Source of the DNA: a virus
DNA: 44,390 bases
IMG/VR virus record: IMGVR_UViG_3300048837_001091
Coordinates: 1 to 44,390 of that record
Strand: one strand, 5' to 3'
Shown: in pieces, positions 38,610-44,390 of the stretch
Layout of the letters: every line of letters starts with the position of its first letter
Numbering within the stretch: position 1 is the stretch's first letter
Made by a program: the position numbers and the translations under genes
Notes under the pieces: model-generated
Database searches by the model: none
Told to the model about the DNA's origin: nothing
Seen by the model: only the letters and a program-made list of their open reading frames with translations

Positions 38610-39580
38610 TACGCGCTGAACTCGTTGTAATCGATGAAGATCTGGGCGATGCCCTCCGCGCCGCCGCCGACCTGATCGATGTCCTGGTATGCGCCCGCGT
38701 CGCCGCGTCTCAGCCAGAACTCCACGCCCTTGGTGCCCGAAATGTGGAACTTCACGTACAGGCGCACGCCCTCGCCCAGGTCCTCGCTCCGCCAGTCGTA
38801 GTCGGCCGAGGTCGAGTTGGTGAAGCTGCCCAGGAGCTGGAGCCAGCCCGCGGTGGTCTTGTACCACCCCGCGGGAACGACGAACGTGCCGCCGTTTCCG
38901 GTCTCGTGCCTCCATCGTGCGATCTGGCAAACGAGCTCAAGCGTGCTGAGCCGGAGCGTGTCGTCGTCCGCGTCGGCAATCCGGCCCTTGATGACAATCT
39001 CGCAGGACTCGGGGTTGAATGGCGTCTCGTTGATGACCTGATACGGCGTGGTGGTGGTTGGCACCCAGCCCGAGTAGATGACCGAGCCCGGCGCGCCGCC
39101 CGTCGTGCGGTAGAAGTTCCGGCCCACCGCGTCCTGGAGCCGGGCCGCGTCGGTTCCCGAGGTCGGAGCGCCCAGCCCCGTGATTCGGTTGTTGCCCATG
39201 GCGAGATTGCCGGCCATCGCCTGAGCGCCCGTCAGCAGCATGACCTGGGCCTGACGCACGGCGTCGTTGGCTGAGGTCGAAGCGGCCAGGTTCGTGAGCT
39301 TGTTGTTGCCCATCGACTGGTTGGCGCCGAACGCCACCGTGCCGCCGGCGTTGATCTGGGCGTGGTCGGGGTCCAGCAGCAGGCTGTAGGCGGACCCGCC
39401 CCAGATCACCCACGCCTCACCCAGCGTGGGGTAGTCCGTGCGGTGCCAGAGCGAGCCGATGGGCTTCACCGTGGGCTCGCTGGTGCCCCGCTGGTGGCCC
39501 ATGATCTCCTGGTGCTGGCCCTCGATCGCCGTGATGAACGCGCTGATGTTGGTGCCCAGTGGCGTGAACTGGTAGGTCAT
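38609..39580 (-). CDS. Tail fibre-like protein, 323 aa
   Basis: ATG 39580 (ATGA overlap). Residues 80-150 contain two collar-type fibre repeats of the G-N-N-x-[LI]-T-x-L pattern (MGNNKLTNLAASTSANDAVRQ; MGNNRITGLGAPTSGTDAAR). The C-terminal 150 residues are beta-rich (YDWRSEDLGEGVRLYVKFHISG, VEFWLRRGDAGAYQDI). Two fibre-type proteins plus the tailspike suggest a complex adsorption apparatus. It interrupts the lambda-type order between the gpM- and gpL-like genes. Confidence 0.75.
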   Translation of the reverse strand: MTYQFTPLGTNISAFITAIEGQHQEIMGHQRGTSEPTVKPIGSLWHRTDYPTLGEAWVIWGGSAYSLLLDPDHAQINAGGTVAFGANQSMGNNKLTNLAASTSANDAVRQAQVMLLTGAQAMAGNLAMGNNRITGLGAPTSGTDAARLQDAVGRNFYRTTGGAPGSVIYSGWVPTTTTPYQVINETPFNPESCEIVIKGRIADADDDTLRLSTLELVCQIARWRHETGNGGTFVVPAGWYKTTAGWLQLLGSFTNSTSADYDWRSEDLGEGVRLYVKFHISGTKGVEFWLRRGDAGAYQDIDQVGGGAEGIAQIFIDYNEFSA

Positions 39581-40029
39581 CCGAACATTTCCTCACAGCG
39601 GCAGGTGATGGACCACCCCGCCTTGGTTTCCCACGTGTATTGCGGCGGCGCCAGCGGGCGCAGGCCCACCAGGTTGGCGTCGAGGTCGATGTCCACGAAG
39701 AACGGCCGGAGGTGCTCGCCGACCTCGTCTCGAAAGAACGCCCTGAGCGTGTCGTGATCGGCCTTGTCGGTGGTCCAGCGGACCTCGAGCTCGCCCCGCC
39801 GCTTGGTGCCCGTGCCCCGCGTCCAACGCTGGCCCGAGCGCACGCGTCCGGTGGCCATGGGCTCGGCGACGTCCACGGCCTGGATCAGGCTGGGCTGAAG
39901 GGGGCATACGCCCCCGGCCAGCGTCTCCTGGCCGGGGATGAGCAGCTCGAGGTCGTCCTGGCCGGGCGTGACGGTCAGGGCATCCTGGCCGCCCAGGAAC
40001 TGCCTCAGTTTGACGGCGGGCTCGCTCAT
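39577..40029 (-). CDS. Minor tail protein (gpM-like)
   Basis: ATG 40029 in an ATGA overlap gives 150 residues. The segment RGELEVRWTTDKADHDTLRAFFRDEVGEHLRPFF followed by YTWETKAGWSITCRCEEMF follows the strand-helix-strand layout of gpM-type distal tail proteins, where a helix after a strand carries an 'AFF/AFL' motif. It lies directly after the tape measure, as gpM does. It probably caps the distal tail tube. Confidence 0.68.
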   Translation of the reverse strand: MSEPAVKLRQFLGGQDALTVTPGQDDLELLIPGQETLAGGVCPLQPSLIQAVDVAEPMATGRVRSGQRWTRGTGTKRRGELEVRWTTDKADHDTLRAFFRDEVGEHLRPFFVDIDLDANLVGLRPLAPPQYTWETKAGWSITCRCEEMFG

Positions 40030-42110
40030 GTCAGGCGTGCCCTCACCTGATCGCGGAACGATGGGTCACGCGCGAAGAGGTCCAGGAAGACCGCCTTCAT
40101 CGCCTCGGTGGCCTGCCTGGCACTGGTGGGCGAGCCACCCCCGCCCATGTTGATGACCGGGGCGAAGGTGAACGAGAAGGCCCCGCCGCCCTCGCCCCGG
40201 TTCAGGGCGTGCAGACGATCGGTACCAGCGTTCTTGACCCCTCGACGGTTTACGACGAACTCGCCCGGGGTCAGAAGGGCTGGAACCATGTCGCGGTTGA
40301 TGTTGGGCCCGGGAACGCCGCCACCGCCGTTGAGGCGGAGAACGCTCCCTCGTGCGGCGATGAACCCGCCCTTGTTGGCAAAGGCAGTGCTGAAGCCGCT
40401 CCCGACCGTTTCAGATGTCGAGGTTGTGGCGCCACCACCACGGGCCCCAAAGCTGCCAAACGCACTGGAAAGGGCGTTGAAAACGGCCATGCGGATCAGC
40501 AGGCGAGTTATGTCGTCGAGGATGCCCTTGGCCATGTCGCGGAAGGCGTCTTTCGCCTTGGCCGCTCCAGTGGCGAGATCCGACAGGCCGGTGGTGATTT
40601 GGTTGCCCACGACGTTGTAGACGTCCGAGCCGAGTTGCTTGAACTGGGCTTGCATCGTCCCCACCGCCTCGGCCGCCTCGCGAACACCATTCGTGAAGTG
40701 GCCCCACCACGTGATGCCCTTGGTCGGCATGTCGTTATTGACCTGTGCCTGCACGGCGCTGAGGCGACCGACCAATTGGTCGATGATCTCGTTGAGGCCG
40801 CGGATATCTCGGCTGGCGATCCTGTGGATGGCCGTGAACGATTCGTTGAGGATGTCGGCAATGTCGCGCTGGACGCGCGAGCCGGCGCCCTTGAGCGAGT
40901 TGGTGAGGCTCTCGTCAAACGCCTGACGCAGCTCCCCCCCCGAACCCATCTCTTCCTTGAGGTAGGCGATGCCGTCTCGGGTCTGCTGCGCGAGGTCGTT
41001 GAAGAATCGGCTGAGCGCCGGCGCCCCGGGAGCTCGCCCCATCCAGTCGTACACCTTGGCCAGGGCCTCGCCCACGGTTTCGATGATGACGTTGCCCAGG
41101 CTGGGCCCCAGCGTGTTCCGAATCAGGATGAGCAGGGGCTCGATGGAGTTCTGGAGCAGCACGCCGGTGGAGCGAACCAGCGCGACGATTCCGACCTGGA
41201 CGATTTCGGAAACGTCGAACAGCAGGCTACTGACGGCGTTCCCGATTGCCTGCCGCGTCTCTGGATCGTTGGCGGTCGCAACAAAGGCCTGAAACACGCC
41301 CCCCACCAGCCGGCCGAAGTCCGCCATCTTCTCGGCGGCGGTGTTGATGGCATTGGTGAGGGCCGGGCCGATCGCCTCGAGAACGGACGCACGAAGGAAG
41401 GTCCACGCCCGTCCCAGGTTGGTCAGCGAGTCCTGGAAGGCCTCAGCGACCACGGTCTGGTTCCGCGTGATGGAGCCGTACCGCTCGGCGTCCCGGAGCA
41501 GGTTGACCAGGTCGCCGCCGATGTTCTTGAACTGGGCGCCCGTCCTCCCGAAGATGTCGTAGAGCTTCGACGTCTTGACGGCCTCGTCCTGGATCTTGCT
41601 GATGGGGTCCAGGATCGCCTCGAGCAGGGCCGTGCCTTGCTTCACGCGGCCGTTAGCGTCGGTCAGGTTGGCCCCCAGGTCGGCGAAGGCCCGGACGGCC
41701 GCCCCGCCCTCGCCTCGGACGTACTGGGCCGCATTGCGCTGGACGGTGATGAAGGCCTTGGCGAGCTGGTTGACAGCGATGCCCGACCGGTCGGCCGCGA
41801 ACTCCAGCTTTGAGTATTCCTCGACCTCGATGCCCAGCGACCGGGCGGCCTTGGCGGTGCGGTCGAGGCCCTCGGCCACACGCAAGATCGAACGTACTAG
41901 AGCGGCGGCGGCGAAGGCGGCGGCCAGGCCAGCAAAGAGCGTGCGGACATTCAGCAAGCTTCGCGCCAGCCCGCCCATGCTCCGCAGCACCCGACCCGTC
42001 GTGTCGATCGCCTGCCGGCCCATGCGGCCGATGGCCGTCATGGTGCGCCGGATCGGGGCGCTGATCTGATCGACGGCCTTGATGGCGATGACGAGTTCTT
42101 TGCGGGCCAT
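40026..42110 (-). CDS. Tail tape measure protein
   Basis: ATG 42110 gives 694 residues, largely helical. Features are a typical start (VIAIKAVDQISAPIRRTMTAIGRMG), an early hydrophobic stretch (LRSMGGLARSLLNVRTLFAGLAAAFAAAALV), a later membrane-like span around residue 300-335 (EIVQVGIVALVRSTGVLLQ), and a Gly/Ala/Ser-rich C-terminal segment (FGSFGARGGGATTSTS). It also has GEFVVNRRGVKNAG, a recurrent tape measure C-terminal motif. The length predicts a tail of roughly 100 nm if the common 1.5 angstrom per residue rule holds. It precedes gpM-like proteins and follows G/GT. Confidence 0.92.
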   Translation of the reverse strand: MARKELVIAIKAVDQISAPIRRTMTAIGRMGRQAIDTTGRVLRSMGGLARSLLNVRTLFAGLAAAFAAAALVRSILRVAEGLDRTAKAARSLGIEVEEYSKLEFAADRSGIAVNQLAKAFITVQRNAAQYVRGEGGAAVRAFADLGANLTDANGRVKQGTALLEAILDPISKIQDEAVKTSKLYDIFGRTGAQFKNIGGDLVNLLRDAERYGSITRNQTVVAEAFQDSLTNLGRAWTFLRASVLEAIGPALTNAINTAAEKMADFGRLVGGVFQAFVATANDPETRQAIGNAVSSLLFDVSEIVQVGIVALVRSTGVLLQNSIEPLLILIRNTLGPSLGNVIIETVGEALAKVYDWMGRAPGAPALSRFFNDLAQQTRDGIAYLKEEMGSGGELRQAFDESLTNSLKGAGSRVQRDIADILNESFTAIHRIASRDIRGLNEIIDQLVGRLSAVQAQVNNDMPTKGITWWGHFTNGVREAAEAVGTMQAQFKQLGSDVYNVVGNQITTGLSDLATGAAKAKDAFRDMAKGILDDITRLLIRMAVFNALSSAFGSFGARGGGATTSTSETVGSGFSTAFANKGGFIAARGSVLRLNGGGGVPGPNINRDMVPALLTPGEFVVNRRGVKNAGTDRLHALNRGEGGGAFSFTFAPVINMGGGGSPTSARQATEAMKAVFLDLFARDPSFRDQVRARLT

Positions 42111-42122
42111 CCGTGGATCCCT

Positions 42123-42874
42123 CTACTTCTTGCGCCGGCGGGCCTTTTCCCGCTGGCGCTTGACCTGCTCAGCCATGTGCTCCTGACGCAATCGCTCGAG
42201 CTCGCTCCCGAAGGTCGTCATGGCCTCGGCCAGGGCCGGATGCGGCTCGACGCCGTGCAGGGCCATCCAGCCCAGCAGCCCGTGGGCCTCGATCTCGTTC
42301 CACGCGACCAGGAACTCCGAGCACGCCCCCAGCCAGGCCGGTGGGTTGGCCGCGTCCAGGTCGCTCGCCCGCGGCAGTTCGACCGGCGTGCCGTCCTCGA
42401 GCCACTCGTAGCGGCTCTCGTCCTTCAGCGGGTCGTACTCGGGGTCGAGGTCCTGTTGCTTCTCGACCTGGCAAGCGTGCCACCATAACGCGGCCTCCCT
42501 CAGTTTCCCGATTGGGCCTCGGTGAGCGTGCCGGTCTGGACGTACTCGGCGACCCGGGCAACCTCGTCGTCGGTCAGGTCGTCGTACACGCTCTCCGGGG
42601 CGATGTCACCGAGGACCGGATCCCGCTCGGGGTTCGCATCCGTGCCCCATTCGACAATGCCCCACCGGACCAGCTTGCCCTGGAAGCGGAGCTGCTCGCC
42701 CACGGTCGCCGTGACCTTGTCGTCGGCGCCGGCCGCAATGCGGATGGGCGCCGCCTCGTGGATCCGGGCCATCTGGCTCCGCGTGGCCGGCCTGACCTTC
42801 AGCGCCGGCTTGCCCTCTCGCTCGAGGGTCAGGAGCTTGGCGCCGGCGGTCGTCGGGATTCTGGTATCGCTCAC
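42123..42874 (-). CDS. Tail assembly chaperone gpGT-like fusion (-1 frameshift product)
   Basis: At GGGAAAC (42509-42503) the ribosome can slip by -1, changing the reading from AAC-TGA to AAC-CTG. The new frame stays open for 126 codons to TAG at 42125-42123, giving a 250-residue fusion. The extension begins LREAALWWHACQVEKQQDLD and ends with a basic helix (KRQREKARRRKK). It has no useful start codon of its own, so frameshifting is its only evident route. Lambda G/GT uses GGGAAAG in the same place; both products coat the tape measure during tail assembly. Confidence 0.85.
42500..42874 (-). CDS. Tail assembly chaperone (gpG-like)
   Basis: This 124-residue protein starts at GTG 42874. Features are KLLTLEREGKPALKVRPATRSQM and a C-terminal helix (DLTDDEVARVAEYVQTGTLTE). 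Position between the tail tube and tape measure genes is the lambda gpG position. Its stop directly abuts the frameshift site. Confidence 0.85.
   Translation of the reverse strand: MSDTRIPTTAGAKLLTLEREGKPALKVRPATRSQMARIHEAAPIRIAAGADDKVTATVGEQLRFQGKLVRWGIVEWGTDANPERDPVLGDIAPESVYDDLTDDEVARVAEYVQTGTLTEAQSGN
42503..42509 (-). promoter_or_regulatory. Slippery heptamer G_GGA_AAC
   Basis: Read on the minus strand in the zero frame as G_GGA_AAC, followed immediately by the zero-frame TGA (42502-42500). It follows the X_XXY_YYZ rule and closely matches lambda's GGGAAAG. Confidence 0.88.
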
Positions 42875-42924
42875 GGTCGTGTTCCTTCTGGCCCTATGGG
42901 CCGAGTCTCATGCGGTCAGGTCAT

Positions 42925-44214
42925 TCAGTCGGCGGCCACGAAGATGTGGTCGATGAGGATCTCGTCGTCGCCGTTGACGCGGGTGCACCGCGCCTCGAGC
43001 CCGTAGGTGTCGATGCCGTCGCGCTCGTCCTCGCCCAGGTCGCCCTGGAGCTGGCACCGCGGGGCGTGCACCACCAGCATGCCGTTGGCGTCCGACGGCA
43101 TGCCCAGGCGGGTGAAGAACTCGAAGAAGCTGGCCTGGTAGATCTTGTCCACGAAGTTGAAGACGCTGGGCGCCACCTTCTCGGGGTCGATCGAGATGAC
43201 GATGTTGCGTTCGGTGATGCGGGTCGCCATGTACCCGGTGTCGCCGATGCCCGCGTTGGTGATCGTCGGCCGCGGGGTCAGCGTGATGCCGAAGTCGATG
43301 GTCGCCTCGGTCAGGATTGGCGTGTAGTCGGTCTCGCCCTCGACCTCGAGGCGCAGGGGCATGCCCTTGGCCACCTTGGGCGGGGTCGGGTAGGTCGGGA
43401 TGCCCGTGAGCGCCGAGACCTGGCTGGGCTCGTAGACGCCATCGGTCTGGGTCATGATGGGGGCGCCCATGTACTCGACCTGGAGCAGCGCAGGCTCGCC
43501 CACGCGCAGGCTCAGCGAGCCCTGGGCCCGGGCGCCCACCAGGCGCTCCTCGTACCACTGGCTGCCCTCGACGTACCGCAGGCCCGCCGTGACCGAGGGC
43601 GGGGTGCCCGTGGCGTTCTCGCTGAAGGGCTGGAATCGGAAGCCAGCGTCCACGGGGGTGGTGTCGATGTCGGCCGTGCCCTGGGTGTCCTCGTAGTTGT
43701 ACAGGGTGTCATCGTCGCTGAACGTGCCGGTCATGGGCAGGTACACCAGCTTGCCATCCTGCCCGATAGGGCCGATGACCGACCCAGAGCCCGAGGCGCC
43801 CACGAAGTCGACCACCAGACCGGTCGCTGTCGCGGAGCCTTGGCTGGCGTTGTTGCCCACCACCTGGCCCCGCTCGAAGGCCGAGTCGGCGATCGAGCTG
43901 ATCTCGATCATCTTCAACGCGGCCGAGGAGAAGCCCATGGCCCTCAGGTCGGTGTGCCACGGGGCGGCCGTGCCGGCGGCTCCACCCACCAGCTCTTGCT
44001 CGGGGAAGCTCAGCGTGCCCATACGGTGGCCCGGGAGCGTGCCCAGCGGGCTCAGGTCACCCTGCTGGATGTCACGCTCGTACTGGTTGGGCGATCGGGT
44101 CAGGGTGGGCCGGCCCTTGATGTTGCCCGCGTAGTCGGCGGCCGCCAGGGTCTCGGCGGTTCCTTCGGCGGCTTCGATCTTCCGGCCGGCTTGGCGTAAG
44201 CGGCTCAGGCTCAT
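42925..44214 (-). CDS. Major tail tube protein
   Basis: This 429-residue protein starts at ATG 44214 in an ATGA overlap. It has the pattern of large tail tube proteins: an N-terminal segment with GTAETLAAADYAGNIKGRPTLTRSPNQYERDI, a region with ERGQVVGNNASQGSATATGLV, an inserted beta domain, and a C-terminal half (TEATIDFGITLTPRPTITNAGIGD, ARCTRVNGDDEILIDHIF) typical of the tube beta-sandwich. It lies just ahead of G/GT, as in lambda. Hexamers stack to form the tail. Confidence 0.82.
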   Translation of the reverse strand: MSLSRLRQAGRKIEAAEGTAETLAAADYAGNIKGRPTLTRSPNQYERDIQQGDLSPLGTLPGHRMGTLSFPEQELVGGAAGTAAPWHTDLRAMGFSSAALKMIEISSIADSAFERGQVVGNNASQGSATATGLVVDFVGASGSGSVIGPIGQDGKLVYLPMTGTFSDDDTLYNYEDTQGTADIDTTPVDAGFRFQPFSENATGTPPSVTAGLRYVEGSQWYEERLVGARAQGSLSLRVGEPALLQVEYMGAPIMTQTDGVYEPSQVSALTGIPTYPTPPKVAKGMPLRLEVEGETDYTPILTEATIDFGITLTPRPTITNAGIGDTGYMATRITERNIVISIDPEKVAPSVFNFVDKIYQASFFEFFTRLGMPSDANGMLVVHAPRCQLQGDLGEDERDGIDTYGLEARCTRVNGDDEILIDHIFVAAD

Positions 44215-44390
44215 GGCAGAACCTCCTCGAGTGTCAGCGTGACCGTGCCTCGTTGGCCGGCCAGCGTGCGTGCGGGTGTGAGTTCACGGGCGTTGACGAT
44301 CAAGTACCTCACGGCCTCGGCGTCGTCGGTTGGGTGCTGCCAGAGCAGCGGGAGCGTTCCGCCGGCGGTCTCGACCAGCGCCTCGGCGAG
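44211..44390 (-). CDS. 3' end of the polyproline-linker tail protein (wraps to 1-850)
   Basis: This is the carboxyl end of the gene starting at 850, reached through the circle joint. Bases 44264-44390 duplicate 1-127, so only 44211-44263 (17 codons and stop) is new sequence. It reads RTLAGQRGTVTLTLEEVLP and ends in TGA overlapping the tail tube ATG. Confidence 0.85.
   Translation of the reverse strand, partial: LAEALVETAGGTLPLLWQHPTDDAEAVRYLIVNARELTPARTLAGQRGTVTLTLEEVLP
44264..44390. repeat. Terminal direct repeat, copy 2
   Basis: Exact copy of 1-127. Remove one copy to obtain the unit circle. Confidence 0.97.

Noticed and set aside
42169-42561. Alternative minus frame (130 aa) over the G/T junction
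   Set aside because: It is not the -1 frame of the chaperone; the Arg/Gly-rich text is a shadow. The true extension ends at 42123.

Overview
The window is the complete genome of a temperate, lambda-type siphovirus, assembled as a circle and opened at an arbitrary point. The first 127 bases (1-127) are repeated exactly at the end (44264-44390), so the unit genome is about 44,263 bp. A leftward gene that runs off the left edge (850 down to 1) continues in frame from 44263 to a stop at 44211 and closes as a 300-residue protein. That supports a circular map and suggests the 127-base repeat is an assembly overlap rather than a biological terminus. Base composition is uniformly GC-rich by eye, apart from the tailspike gene and the genes around 33.3-33.7 kb. 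The integrase carries an NLRAS box that I associate with Planctomycetota integrases, so a planctomycete (perhaps Phycisphaerae-like) host is my best guess; it is an inference.

Leftward arm (minus strand, from 17.9 kb through 1 and around the circle to 33.9 kb). First comes an immunity block: an XRE repressor, a BamE-like lipoprotein and a small membrane protein (16.6-17.9 kb). Next are lysis-candidate membrane proteins (15.5-16.5 kb). The head module follows: small and large terminase, zinc-ribbon protein, gpW-like connector, portal, and a protease-scaffold-capsid fusion with a good internal start. After it come a DUF2190-like decoration protein and neck genes. A PKD/beta-helix tailspike is inserted between the neck genes and the tail terminator. 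The tail module is tail tube, G/GT assembly chaperones with a GGGAAAC -1 frameshift site, tape measure, minor tail proteins, an NlpC/P60 peptidase and a J-like central fibre.

Rightward arm (plus strand, 18.05-33.72 kb). It starts at a sigma70-like promoter sitting among repeated GTCACAA-type half-sites and opens with a small HTH protein. Then come an initiator-type tRNA-Met amid hairpins, two recombination-type phage genes and a 5-bp-periodic GGCNN array of about 235 bp. A long, tightly overlapped operon follows: two RusA-like proteins (one without catalytic Asp), a membrane-winged-helix protein, a C5 cytosine methyltransferase, a DnaA-domain-IV-like protein, a Dam-type methyltransferase and a replication-initiator-like protein. 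DUF5131 and ASCH proteins, an excisionase-like protein and a tyrosine integrase come next; the integrase 3' tail contains a tRNA-like putative attP. Seven small genes end the arm. The two arms converge on a bidirectional terminator nested inside an 18-bp perfect inverted repeat (33722-33827).

The phage has no polymerase, helicase or primase, so it presumably feeds host replication machinery to an origin through its DnaA-like and O-like proteins. At least 28 gene junctions use 4-base ATGA/GTGA overlaps, so expression looks strongly translationally coupled. No endolysin was recognised.
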